From contig CAIZFE010000096.1 in the NCBI GenBank assembly GCA_903932145.1, positions 17,008 through 81,007 of the forward strand: a stretch of DNA of 64,000 nucleotides. Direction: 5' to 3'. The translations under genes and the position numbers were made by a program. Source of the DNA: an uncultured Rhodopila sp. (GTDB lineage: Bacteria > Pseudomonadota > Alphaproteobacteria > Acetobacterales > Acetobacteraceae). The notes below the pieces were generated by a model that did no database searches, was not told where the DNA came from, and was given only the letters and a program-made list of their open reading frames with translations. Shown here in pieces: positions 1-8,628 of the stretch. How positions within the stretch are numbered: the first letter of the stretch is position 1; the number at the start of each line of letters is the position of its first letter.

Positions 1-1088
1 AGCATCATTCCAACGGCTACGGGCTCATGCCTTCGCCGAATTTGATCGCCTCCGCGCTGTCTCGGCGGACCAAGGATACCGCGATCTGCGTGATGGGGAA
101 TTCTCTCGCGCTGTACAACCCGCCGACCCGCGTGGCGGAAGAGTTCGCGATGATCGACGTGATCTCCGGCGGGCGGCTGATCGCCGGGTTCCCGGTGGGC
201 ACGCCGATGGACACCTGTTACGCCTATGGGACGAATCCCAGCCAGTTGCGGCAGCGCTATCACGAGGCCCACGATCTGGTGATCCGCGCCTGGACCGAGA
301 AAGACACGTTCGCGTTCAACGGCCGGTTCAACCAGCAACGTTACGTCAACATCTGGCCGCGACCGATCCAACAGCCGCATCCGCCGATCTGGGTGCCGGG
401 CGGCGGATCGGTCGAGACATGGCGTTGGTGCGCCGAGATGAACTACGTTTACTGCTACCTTTCTTACTATGGATACAAAGCCGGTCGCGCGACCATGGAC
501 GGCTTCTGGGCCGAAATGGACCGGCTCGGGAAAGACCGGAACCCGTATCAGGCGGGGTTCCTGCAATTCATCGGCGTCGCGGAATCTCGCGAACAGGCAT
601 TCGAACTGTATGCCGAGGCGGCGGAATACTTCTATGGCCGCTGCCTGCATGTCGATCCGAAATGGGCGACGCCCCCTGGCTATACCAGCGAGGGTAGTCA
701 GCGCGCAGGCATCGAAAGCCAGGTGAAACAGGCCGCCGACGCCGGGGTGCGCGGTAAATCGACCGGCGAGCGTTTCGCTTCGGTTGCCCGCGACATGGAA
801 GGCATTGTCGAAAAAGGCTACGTCATCATCGGCTCGCCCGACGAGGTGGCGGAACAACTGCGCGAAGTCGCCACGCAACTGAATGTCGGGCATCTCATGT
901 TGCTGCTGCAATACGGCAACATGAGCAAAGAGCTGACTCGGTACAACACCAAGCTGTTCGCCGAACAGGTCATGCCGCAGCTGAAAGACCTGCATGCGAG
1001 CTGGACCGACCACTGGTGGCCGCAGCCGATGGACGCCGATCAGCGGGCCGAGGTTCCGGCCTACACGCCCAAACTGGCAGCAGAATGA
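1..1088 (+). CDS. LLM-class flavin-dependent oxidoreductase (5' end outside window)
   Basis: Bacterial-luciferase-like (TIM-barrel) flavin monooxygenase, expected to oxidise an organic substrate with reduced FMN. The frame is open from base 3 and reads HHSNGYGLMPSPN, the usual early loop of this family, so the true start lies to the left and the first ATG at 27 is internal. About 353 residues are visible, including the family's substrate-entry region (AEEFAMIDVISGGRLIAG) and a C-terminal segment SPDEVAEQL typical of the group. The stop overlaps the next start (ATGA at 1085-1088), so it is probably co-transcribed and translationally coupled with the following hydrolase. The exact substrate is not readable from sequence. 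Confidence 0.88.
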   Translation, partial: HHSNGYGLMPSPNLIASALSRRTKDTAICVMGNSLALYNPPTRVAEEFAMIDVISGGRLIAGFPVGTPMDTCYAYGTNPSQLRQRYHEAHDLVIRAWTEKDTFAFNGRFNQQRYVNIWPRPIQQPHPPIWVPGGGSVETWRWCAEMNYVYCYLSYYGYKAGRATMDGFWAEMDRLGKDRNPYQAGFLQFIGVAESREQAFELYAEAAEYFYGRCLHVDPKWATPPGYTSEGSQRAGIESQVKQAADAGVRGKSTGERFASVARDMEGIVEKGYVIIGSPDEVAEQLREVATQLNVGHLMLLLQYGNMSKELTRYNTKLFAEQVMPQLKDLHASWTDHWWPQPMDADQRAEVPAYTPKLAAE

Positions 1089-1888
1089 GTGCGCAGATGA
1101 CGACCGAACCTGAAACATCGACCGTCGAGGTCAACGGCTTTCCCATCCGCGTCTGGCGCAAGGGAACCGGCCCGACAATCGGCTTTCTCGCCGGGTTCGG
1201 CGGCTTGCCGCGCTGGACTCCGTTCCTGGATGAACTGGCGCAATCGCGGACGGTGATCGTACCGTCGCTGCCCGGCTTTCCGGGCGGAGATCGCGGTCAC
1301 ACCGTGCTGGACTCCCATTTGGACTGGCTGCTGGCGATCCGGCAGATTTTGGATCTGGCCGGGCTGTCCGGTGCCGATCTGGCTGGCAGTTCCGTCGGCG
1401 CTTCGATGGCCGCCGAGGTAGCCGCGTTATGGCCAGGGACGGTGGGCAAGCTGATCCTGATCGCGCCGTTCGGCCTGTACGACGAAACCAACCCGCCGGC
1501 CGATCCCTGGGCGCAGCGCGGCGACGCGGTACCCGGGCTGATGTGTGCCGATCCGGAGATCTGGAAGGCACTGAAGACTCCGCCCGAGGGCGCCAACTCC
1601 ATCGAATGGCCGATCGAGCAGGTCCGCGCCAACGAAGCCGCCGCCCGCATCTTCTGGCCACTCGGGAATACACGGCTCGAGAAGCGGCTGCATTTGATCA
1701 AGGCCCCGAACCTGCTGCTGTGGGGAGAGAACGACAAGGTCATGCCGCTGTCCTACGCGGATCTCTTCGCCAAGGGAATCAGCGGCGCGACCACGACCCG
1801 GGTGATCGCCGGGGCGGGGCATTTGGCCGACCTCGACAAGCCGGTTGAGGTTGCGGGGGAAATCCAGGCATTCCTGAGCGCCGGTTAA
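1085..1888 (+). CDS. alpha/beta hydrolase
   Basis: 267-residue alpha/beta-fold hydrolase. The nucleophile elbow is GSSVGAS (around residue 100), the acid is probably the Asp in WGENDKV and the catalytic His is in GAGHLAD near the C-terminus, giving a complete Ser-Asp-His triad. The start is placed at the ATG of the ATGA overlap with the upstream oxidoreductase; an earlier in-frame ATG at 1016 lies inside that gene and would add an unconvincing Arg-rich leader. Pairing with a flavin monooxygenase suggests hydrolysis of an ester or ring-cleavage product in the same pathway (inference). Confidence 0.85.
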   Translation: MSAQMTTEPETSTVEVNGFPIRVWRKGTGPTIGFLAGFGGLPRWTPFLDELAQSRTVIVPSLPGFPGGDRGHTVLDSHLDWLLAIRQILDLAGLSGADLAGSSVGASMAAEVAALWPGTVGKLILIAPFGLYDETNPPADPWAQRGDAVPGLMCADPEIWKALKTPPEGANSIEWPIEQVRANEAAARIFWPLGNTRLEKRLHLIKAPNLLLWGENDKVMPLSYADLFAKGISGATTTRVIAGAGHLADLDKPVEVAGEIQAFLSAG

Positions 1889-1953
1889 CGGACGCCGGGG
1901 AGTCCGGTCCCGGGTAGGCCGCGCGAGACGAATAGTCCCGCCGACGTTAACGT

Positions 1954-1991
1954 TTTGTTAACCAAAATGGACTAGAGTTTTGGCTAACAAA
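1954..1991. promoter_or_regulatory. long imperfect palindrome upstream of glycosyltransferase
   Basis: Left arm TTTGTTAACCAAAA (1954-1967) and right arm TTTTGGCTAACAAA (1978-1991) pair at 13 of 14 positions around a 10-base spacer. It ends 16 bases before the glycosyltransferase ATG and is AT-rich against a GC-rich background. It has no T-tract and a weak stem for a terminator, so an operator or 5'-UTR element for the downstream gene is more likely. Confidence 0.5.
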
Positions 1992-2007
1992 GTCCGCCTG
2001 GAACCGC

Positions 2008-2916
2008 ATGTCCCGACCAAAGATCAGCGCCTTCGTGGTCGCCTATAACCGGGACCAGATCCTCGGTACCTGTTTGCGCGCCCTGGCTTTCGCGGACGAA
2101 CTGATCGTCATCGACAAATCCTCGACTGACACGTCATGCGCCATCGCGGAGGCGAACGCGGACTCCGTCGTTACCGTCCCCTGGACCCCGACAGTCGAAG
2201 AAACCCGCACGCTCGCCTTGTCGCTGTGCCAGCATGAGTGGATCTTGTTCATGGACGATGACGAATGCCTCGCCCCGGAATCCGGTGATCGCATACGCGC
2301 CGAGCTCGAAAACCCGCGTGCCGAAATCTATGAATTCCCGCTGCGCCACTACATCCTCGGACTGCATGACGAACATGCATATTACTGGCCGGAGCATCAT
2401 GTCCGCCTGTTCCGACGCGGGGCAGTGAGTTTTTCCCGCACTGTTCATGCTGGACTTGTCCGGTACTCGGATCGGATTGCGCGATTTTCCGCCGAAGACG
2501 GCGTCTGCATCCACCACTTGTCGCACCCGGACGCCGCCGGCTGGATCGAGAAGACCAACCGATACACGTCCCGCCCCGATCGCGTTGGGATCGTCGCCGG
2601 ACCCGAAGGCTTCGCCGCATTCGCGCATCAGCGGATCGACCATTGGATGGCCCGCACCCGAGATGCCACACCAAACGGATATCCCGCGGCCGTGGCGATG
2701 CTGCGGGCGGTTTACGACATGGTGGATGCGGTCAAAACATGGGAGGCGCAGAGCGGATTGGATGGCACGACCCTGTTTAAACAGATGTGCGACACGTTGG
2801 ATCGCGAAGCCGCCAACCCGAGCCGCTTTGGTTCCAACTCTTCCGCTCCAGAATTTGATGGAAAAAGGGACCTGCGACCGCAGATTAACCGAACGGACCC
2901 TATCGCAATGTTGTGA
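2008..2916 (+). CDS. glycosyltransferase family 2
   Basis: 302-residue GT-A fold glycosyltransferase. The N-terminus (ISAFVVAYNRDQILGTCLRA) is the nucleotide-sugar-binding start of GT2 enzymes, and FMDDDECLAPE near residue 90 supplies the DxD-type metal site. The arrangement resembles the WaaE/KdtX-type subgroup that adds sugars to lipopolysaccharide core or other glycans, but acceptor and donor cannot be assigned. No membrane segment is seen. It stands alone, preceded by a palindrome (1954-1991) and followed by tRNA-Ser on the other strand. Confidence 0.85.
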   Translation: MSRPKISAFVVAYNRDQILGTCLRALAFADELIVIDKSSTDTSCAIAEANADSVVTVPWTPTVEETRTLALSLCQHEWILFMDDDECLAPESGDRIRAELENPRAEIYEFPLRHYILGLHDEHAYYWPEHHVRLFRRGAVSFSRTVHAGLVRYSDRIARFSAEDGVCIHHLSHPDAAGWIEKTNRYTSRPDRVGIVAGPEGFAAFAHQRIDHWMARTRDATPNGYPAAVAMLRAVYDMVDAVKTWEAQSGLDGTTLFKQMCDTLDREAANPSRFGSNSSAPEFDGKRDLRPQINRTDPIAML

Positions 2917-3060
2917 TTTTCGGTGCGAGAAGGCTGAAATCGCCCTCGGGTCCGTTGGAACGTCGTCCCGCCGAACGGGTGAAATGTGCGCTCATCAACC
3001 GAAACACCGGCCCGACGGAGCTTGGAAGTGTCAATAATTCCAGATTACTATCGACATTTA

Positions 3061-3150
3061 TGGCGGAAGGGGTGGGATTCGAACCCACGGTACGCTTACA
3101 CGTACGGCGGTTTTCAAGACCGCTGCCTTAAACCGCTCGGCCACCCTTCC
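3061..3150 (-). tRNA. tRNA-Ser(UGA)
   Basis: Reads on the minus strand from 3150 (GGAAGGGTGGCCGAG) to an encoded CCA at 3063-3061. The acceptor stem GGAAGGG/CCCTTCC pairs fully, the D-loop has GCCGAGCGG, the anticodon loop is CTTGAAA giving anticodon UGA, and there is a long class II variable arm (about 15 nt, CGTACGTGTAAGCGTACG) followed by the T-loop GTTCGAATC. Length 90 nt fits a serine tRNA. Confidence 0.97.
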
Positions 3151-3259
3151 GGCGCGGCGGAAACTACGCCAACGCGATCCCTACCTCAAGTGTTGACGAG
3201 ACGCCAGCCACGCGATCATGTCATGATACGATGATGAACCTGACCAAAGTCTCCTTTGC

Positions 3260-4197
3260 ATGAATTTCCGGACCACTTTGTTGATCGCCGGAGCGTGCGC
3301 GACGCCGGCCCTGACCGCACAGGCACAACCGGCCGAGGATTCCTCCAGCGTCTGGACCTTGCAGGATGAAAATGCCTCTGTCTCCGCGGCTCGGCTCGAA
3401 GATCGTTTTTACGTAAACGGCCTCCGACTCGGCTGGGCCTCTCCAACCACCGCGGTGCCGGATTTTCTGGGCGATCTCGGCCACACGCTATGGGGCGCCG
3501 GACAGCAACGCGTCGCCTTCGACCTGACGCAGCGGATCTATACGCCCGCCCTGACAAACAGCACAGTGCCGAGTCCCTACGATCGCCCCTATGCCGGTGT
3601 ATTGCTTGGCAACTTCTCGCTGCTCAACGACAGCGAGGACACTCGTAGTGTTTTGACTCTCAGCCTCGGCCTCGTCGGGCCCGGGGCGGGCGGGGAGGGG
3701 GTTCAAAACGGATTTCACGATGGGATCGGGCAGAAGCACATTCTTGGTTGGGGCGGTCAGATTCAGAACACGCCGGCCTGGAAACCGACGCGCTTCCGTC
3801 ATTGACCATCGGACTGGGCGATCTGCGCGACTACATTCAGACCGGGGTGACGTTTCGCTTCGGACAGGGCCTCGATTCCGACTACGGCGTTCCCCGGCTG
3901 CGCCCGGGCCTGAGCGGTGGAGACGTTTTCAAACCGACACGGCCGTTTGCCTGGTATGTATTCGCGGGTGCGGATGGACAGGCGGTTGGCTACGACATGC
4001 TGCTACAGTCTCACCCCTTCCGCGGCGGCCCGCACGTCTCCTCGGTGTGGGACGTGGCGGAAATGCAGGGCGGTTTCGCGGTGATGGCATATGGCATGCG
4101 GCTGACGTTCGCTTACGTCGCACAGACGCAAGAGTTCAACGGCCAGACCGGCGGCTTGCACCAGTTCGGTTCGGCCGCGCTTTCGTTCAGATTCTGA
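3260..4197 (+). pseudogene. LpxR-like lipid A deacylase family (DUF2219), frameshifted
   Basis: Two overlapping reading frames make one protein of the LpxR/DUF2219 outer-membrane beta-barrel family. Frame one (3260-3805) has a signal peptide (TTLLIAGACATPALTAQAQ) and the N-terminal barrel with SPYDRPYAG and VQNGFHDGIGQ. The second frame takes over near 3775-3790 and holds the conserved C-terminal half: GQGLDSDYGVPRLRPGLSGG, FAWYVFAGADGQAV, and ends with Phe as outer-membrane proteins do. Compared with the family, roughly 15-20 residues between QNTPA and GLETD are missing at the junction, so a small deletion probably caused the shift. Likely non-functional. Confidence 0.8.
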
Positions 4198-4206
4198 CGG
4201 CCGATA

Positions 4207-5604
4207 TTATTCCCCCGCAAGCCGGGCCGGCATCAGCGGGGCAGCCAGCCGCATCAGGCTGGAAATGTCATTCGTTGTGTCGATTGCCAACACCGCACCG
4301 GCCAGTCTTGCCCCGCGATCCGCGCCGAGAATGGCATCGGTCAGGCCGGCGAATTTTGCGCGCAATTCTGCCTCCGACAGGAAGTTGGAGGGCTCGCCTT
4401 TCGGGACAACCACCGTTTGTTCGAAGCGCCGGCCGCGCGCCTCTATGGTCAATTTGCCGGACATGTTGGTCGGGAATTCGGCCTCGATCTCAGGATCCAA
4501 CACGCATTCCACCTTGGACAGCAGGCCGCGCACGGCGGGGTCGTTGAGCAGGGCGTAACTGTCCCAACCCATCGCGCCGGTGGCCAACGCCGCGGCAATC
4601 ACGAACGGCCCGCTGAACTGGCCGTCCACGACGTTTTCCGGATTGGCTTTCTTGTCGGCCGGCGCGCCGATCAGCATCATGCCCGCCCTCGGCAGACCGA
4701 GCCGGATGGATGTGATCTCGGATGGTTTGATATCGTTGGCGGTGCGCAGGGCCAGGGCCGCGTCAATGCCGGCGTGGCCATAGCGGCATGACGGGTAGGG
4801 CTTGACCGCCGTGTTCATCAATTCCCACACGCTGCCGAGTCCCTGTAGCGCACGCTCCGGATTCGGATTGGGCGCATACGAGCGCATGAAGCCGTGCTTA
4901 CCCTCCAGCGCTTCGGACGCGCCTTTAAAGCCTTCGCGCACCAGAGTGGCGGCCATCAGGCCGTTCGTCGCGGCCCAGCCGACCTGGAAGCGTTTGGTCC
5001 AGGCGCCATTGGCGAGGAATTGCAGACTGCCCGCCGTTTGCGACAATACCGTGCCAAGAGCGTTAGCCACGCCGTCCGCGTCCAGGCCGAATACCCGAGC
5101 CGCGGCGGCGGCGGCACCGAAAGCGCCACAGGTAGCAGTGGGATGGTAGCCACGGTCGTAGTGCTCGCCTGCCGGCAGGGCGAGCGCGATGCGGCAAGTC
5201 ATCTCATAACCCGCGATGATTCCGGCCAGCACATCAGCGCCCGACGCCCCGACCATTTCTCCGGCGGCCAATGCAGCGGGGATGACAGGCGCGCCAGGGT
5301 GCAGTGATCCGGCGGCGTGGGTGTCGTCGAAATCCAGCGAATGCGCCAATGCGCCATTCAGGAACGCGGCGCCGCCCGGAGTGTAGCGCGCCGCATCGCC
5401 GAATACGCCGGCGTTGCCCGACGCCATCCCCATCGCCCGGGTCGCCGCCAGGAACGAGGCGGTGCTTTCGGCGTCATGGCGGGCTCGGACGATGTTGCCG
5501 ACCAGGTCGAGAACCAGGAAGCGGGCGCGGTTCACGACGTCCGGCGGCAGTGTGTCCAGCCGGATGTTGGCGGTGAATTTGGACAAGACGGCGGTGACGC
5601 CCAT
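4207..5604 (-). CDS. MmgE/PrpD family protein
   Basis: 465-residue member of the MmgE/PrpD superfamily (2-methylcitrate dehydratase, aconitate decarboxylase and iminodisuccinate epimerase relatives). Conserved stretches include LDFDDTHAAGSLHPGAPVIP, the helical segment ending GYEMTCRIALAL, YHPTATCGAFGAAAAAA, and KPYPSCRYGHAGIDAAL. The start is set at 5604 (MGVTAVLSKF), preceded by AGGGAG; an upstream in-frame start would add 19 residues without family support. The substrate is unknown; many such paralogues sit in carboxylic-acid catabolic loci. It converges with the lpxR-like pseudogene, nine bases apart. Confidence 0.88.
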   Translation of the reverse strand: MGVTAVLSKFTANIRLDTLPPDVVNRARFLVLDLVGNIVRARHDAESTASFLAATRAMGMASGNAGVFGDAARYTPGGAAFLNGALAHSLDFDDTHAAGSLHPGAPVIPAALAAGEMVGASGADVLAGIIAGYEMTCRIALALPAGEHYDRGYHPTATCGAFGAAAAAARVFGLDADGVANALGTVLSQTAGSLQFLANGAWTKRFQVGWAATNGLMAATLVREGFKGASEALEGKHGFMRSYAPNPNPERALQGLGSVWELMNTAVKPYPSCRYGHAGIDAALALRTANDIKPSEITSIRLGLPRAGMMLIGAPADKKANPENVVDGQFSGPFVIAAALATGAMGWDSYALLNDPAVRGLLSKVECVLDPEIEAEFPTNMSGKLTIEARGRRFEQTVVVPKGEPSNFLSEAELRAKFAGLTDAILGADRGARLAGAVLAIDTTNDISSLMRLAAPLMPARLAGE

Positions 5605-5696
5605 GGTTTCGTTCTCCCTGCACCTTGCGGACACTCTGCCGGATATGGGACAGGAGGCCAAGGCCGGGTTCCGGCATCTCTTCCCTAGGTCTTTCG

Positions 5697-6206
5697 ATGA
5701 CAGTCTATGTGGCGTTACTCCGAGCCGTGAATGTTGGCGGCAGGGGCATTCTGAAGATGGACGACCTGCATGCGGCTTGTCTCGCCTGCGGTTTGGACAA
5801 CGCGCGGACCTTCCTGCAAAGCGGTAACGTAGTGTTCGACAGCACCCGCACCGAACGGTCCCTGAAGCAGGAACTGGAACGCAAGATCGCGGACAAGATG
5901 GGACGCGCGGTCGGGGTTCTGATCCGCACCGCGGCGGAACTGCGGGCTGTGGTGGAAGCGAACCCGTTCCCGGACGGCGACCCGTCTTTGATCGGGATCT
6001 TCTTCCTGCCGAAAGCCCTCCCGATCAGACTGCTCACGGAACTGGAGTTGGGCGGACCGGAAGACGTGCAGATGATCGGCCGCGAGGTCTATGTGCATTA
6101 CCCGGACGGCATCGGACGTTCGAAAATAAAGATCCCATTCGCGGCGGATGGCACCAGCCGGAACCTGAACACGATCACCCGACTGGTCGCGATGACGGGC
6201 GGATAG
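5697..6206 (+). CDS. DUF1697 domain protein
   Basis: 169-residue DUF1697 protein, a conserved bacterial family of unknown function. The family signature is at the start (YVALLRAVNVGGRGILKM) and in LQSGNVVFDS, and the C-terminus has RNLNTITRLVAM. The ATG at 5697 is chosen because the conserved block begins two residues later; the longer frame from 5625 adds an Arg-rich leader. It is divergent from MmgE/PrpD and converges with the HpcH/HpaI aldolase. Confidence 0.85.
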   Translation: MTVYVALLRAVNVGGRGILKMDDLHAACLACGLDNARTFLQSGNVVFDSTRTERSLKQELERKIADKMGRAVGVLIRTAAELRAVVEANPFPDGDPSLIGIFFLPKALPIRLLTELELGGPEDVQMIGREVYVHYPDGIGRSKIKIPFAADGTSRNLNTITRLVAMTGG

Positions 6207-6213
6207 GGCTGGA

Positions 6214-7158
6214 TCAGACCGGCATGCACCTGCGTTGATGGTCCCGGCCGATGCGAGCGGTTTCCTCGCTGTGGCCAGCGATGACCCTGACGCCTTCGTC
6301 CAGTCGCGCGGCGATGTTGGCCGGATTGCAGCCCTCCAGGAACGCGATGTTGTTGCGCCGGCAGGCCGCGAGAACCTTGTCGCGCGCCGCCCGCATGATC
6401 GGCGGATACGGATCGCGCAGCATCTTCACCGACCCGAGGGACAGGCTGAGATCGCCCGGCCCCATTTCGGCGAAGCCCAGTCCAGGGACGGCGCAAATCG
6501 CGTCGGCGTTGGCGATGCCCTCGGGGCTTTCCAGTTTCACGCCCAGCAGCAGTTCGCCGTTCGGGTTGAGCGGCCAGGGTTCGCAGCGCGCCATGTAGTC
6601 CTCACCGGATACGCCCCAAACCGGAGCGGCGGTGTTTTCGGAGCCCCGGCCACGCGTGCCGATACCCAGTGTGCCGTCGGCGGCACGGGGCCGGTTCGCT
6701 CCGGCAAGGCGTTGCTCGGGGGAGGGTATGGCGGGATCGACGCCGTTCAGATAGTGCGGGTAGCGGCAGGCCTCGACAAAGGCGCGGGTGGCATCGACGG
6801 TTTCGGCCTGGCACAGCAGGATGCCGTGCACACCGCGGCCGAGGATTTGCCGGAATTGCCAGGCGTTGAAGCGGACGTTGGCTTCGTCGGTGCCGTTGAC
6901 CGGGGCCTCGACGATCACGGCGGGGGTGCGGTGCCCGGATCTTGTGGGGCCGCCGTCGATCAGGCCGCGCATGTACTCGGCGAGACCGGTCATGTCGAAG
7001 GCGCCATGCTCCATCCCGACATTCATGTAGTCGGCCCAGGTTTGGGCGTCCTTGAGGCCTTGCTGGTACGTCAGGACGTGGCCGCTGTGCGGGCCGTCAT
7101 AGTAGATCGCCTGATCCTGCTGCAGCAGTTCGATGGTTCGGTTGATCCGGGCGGTCAT
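6214..7158 (-). CDS. HpcH/HpaI aldolase / citrate lyase family protein
   Basis: 314-residue class II (metal-dependent) pyruvate aldolase-type barrel. Conserved elements: MNVGMEHGAFD, PAVIVEAPVNG, GRGVHGILLCQAET with the metal-loop region, LLGVKLESPEGIANADAI (acidic metal ligand) and MGPGDLSLSLG. Such enzymes make or split 2-keto-3-deoxy or 4-hydroxy-2-oxo acids. A strong AGGAGG precedes the ATG. It follows the SDR gene by 52 bases on the same strand, closing a leftward cluster of dehydrogenase and aldolase genes that looks like a catabolic operon for a sugar acid or similar polyol. Confidence 0.87.
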   Translation of the reverse strand: MTARINRTIELLQQDQAIYYDGPHSGHVLTYQQGLKDAQTWADYMNVGMEHGAFDMTGLAEYMRGLIDGGPTRSGHRTPAVIVEAPVNGTDEANVRFNAWQFRQILGRGVHGILLCQAETVDATRAFVEACRYPHYLNGVDPAIPSPEQRLAGANRPRAADGTLGIGTRGRGSENTAAPVWGVSGEDYMARCEPWPLNPNGELLLGVKLESPEGIANADAICAVPGLGFAEMGPGDLSLSLGSVKMLRDPYPPIMRAARDKVLAACRRNNIAFLEGCNPANIAARLDEGVRVIAGHSEETARIGRDHQRRCMPV

Positions 7159-7210
7159 TGTGCATCCTCCTGTTCTTGCCAGGCAGTCTGCACCCGGCGG
7201 CGAGGCAGGG

Positions 7211-7933
7211 CTAGTTGAACGACATTCCGCCCGACAGCGCGACGGTTTGGCCGGTCATGTAGGCGTTGCCGATCAGCATCATCACTACCTGTGCGACCTC
7301 TTCACTGGTACCGAAACGACCGAGCGGAATGCGGGTAGGGGCGGAGGCGAGGCCGGATTTGACCATGTCGGTTTCGATTAGCGACGGGGCGACGGCGTTG
7401 ACGGTGATGCCTTCTTTGACCAGTCGGGCGGCGTAGCCTCGGGTCAGGCCCTCCATTCCGGCTTTGGAGGCGTTGTAGTGCAGGCCGACGCCCCCTGCCC
7501 CGCGCGCCGCGCCGGAGGAGACGTTGACGATCCGGCCCCAGTTTTGCGCGCGCATGTGCGGGAGGACGGCTTGCGTGCAGAGGAAGGCGGATTTCAGGTT
7601 CGTTGCTATTGTCTGATCGAAGTCAGCCTCGGTGAGATCGTCGATGCCTCGGATCAGGGCGATGCCGGCGTTGTTGATCAGGATGTCGATCGGACCAATC
7701 GTTTCGATCATGGCGACGACGGCCGCGCTGTTCGATACGTCGGCCTGAATGGTGGTTGCCCGGCCACCGGCGGCGATGATCGTCGCGGCGACGGCTTCGG
7801 CGTCGGCCGTGCGCTCTCGGTAGTTGATGGCGACGGTGGCGCCGGCTTCGGCGAGTGCGAGCGCGATGGCCGCACCGATGCCACGGGAGGCGCCCGTTAC
7901 AAGAACCGTGCGGTTGGTGAGGTCCGGAGGCAT
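7211..7933 (-). CDS. SDR family oxidoreductase
   Basis: 240-residue classical short-chain dehydrogenase. TGASRGIGAAIA is the NAD(P) glycine motif, NNAGIALI the structural motif, and the catalytic set is Ser in NVSSGAARG with YNASKAG (YxxxK). The C-terminus ends GQTVALSGGMSFN. It is FabG-like in length, but its place between two aldolase-type genes argues for a catabolic role. The start at 7933 is preceded by AAAGAAG; the longer frame overlaps the upstream spacer. Confidence 0.88.
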   Translation of the reverse strand: MPPDLTNRTVLVTGASRGIGAAIALALAEAGATVAINYRERTADAEAVAATIIAAGGRATTIQADVSNSAAVVAMIETIGPIDILINNAGIALIRGIDDLTEADFDQTIATNLKSAFLCTQAVLPHMRAQNWGRIVNVSSGAARGAGGVGLHYNASKAGMEGLTRGYAARLVKEGITVNAVAPSLIETDMVKSGLASAPTRIPLGRFGTSEEVAQVVMMLIGNAYMTGQTVALSGGMSFN

Positions 7934-7992
7934 GGTTTCGCTTCTTTCATCATAGGGCCAGATACGAGCGATACCCGGTGCTCGCGGCGTCC

Positions 7993-8628
7993 CTAGGCAG
8001 TGCCGACACGCGGCCCGTACGTCTTGAATCGCTCCCGCGCGTCCGCCATGTCTTGTTCGGTCAGCAACCGGGGCGTTCCCGCCGATAAGGCCAGCAGATA
8101 TTGCCGGCACAACGTCTCCAGCAGCACGGCCCTCGACAGAGCGTCACGAGCGGACTTCGCCGTCACGATCATGCCGTGATTGCCCAGCAGGCACGCTGAA
8201 CGTCCGCTGATCGCCTCAGCCGCCACATCAGCCAGGGCCGGCGTCCCGAACGTTACATAGGGCGCGCACAACACATCCGCGCCGCCGAACTGACCAACCA
8301 TGTAATGAAATGCCGGCAGCGGCAAACCCAGACACGCCAGCGCGGTGCAGGCATCGGCGTGTGTATGGACAATGAACGCCGCGTCCGGACACTGCCGGTA
8401 AACCGCCGCATGAAACGCCCATTCGCTGGACGGAGTGCCCGGACTCTCGTCCAGCACCGCACCCTCCATCGACACCGGCACCAGTTCCACCGCCGCCTCG
8501 GGATCGCCGCCGGACGGTGTGATGATCATGCCGTCAGCCGTCCGGGCGCTGACGTTGCCCGAACTGCCGACGATCAGGGCCCGGTCGCCTAAGGCTCGAT
8601 AAAGCCAGGCGACCTCGTCATGCATCAT
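7993..8628 (-). CDS. class II aldolase/adducin family protein
   Basis: 211-residue class II aldolase fold (fuculose-phosphate aldolase, ribulose-phosphate epimerase and adducin head family). Seen: the anion-binding loop GSSGNVSAR near residue 22, the zinc histidines in IVHTHADAC and the third metal His in LLGNHGMIV; the catalytic acid is expected in the EWAFHAAVY region. The start overlaps the stop of the upstream alcohol dehydrogenase by four bases (ATGA at 8625-8628), so the two are translationally coupled. The substrate is probably a phosphorylated sugar or a 3-oxo acid phosphate, not resolvable here. Confidence 0.88.
   Translation of the reverse strand: MMHDEVAWLYRALGDRALIVGSSGNVSARTADGMIITPSGGDPEAAVELVPVSMEGAVLDESPGTPSSEWAFHAAVYRQCPDAAFIVHTHADACTALACLGLPLPAFHYMVGQFGGADVLCAPYVTFGTPALADVAAEAISGRSACLLGNHGMIVTAKSARDALSRAVLLETLCRQYLLALSAGTPRLLTEQDMADARERFKTYGPRVGTA

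Noticed and set aside
3061..3150. tRNA-Ser as a genomic-island insertion site
   Set aside because: No integrase and no second copy of the tRNA 3' end seen in the window.
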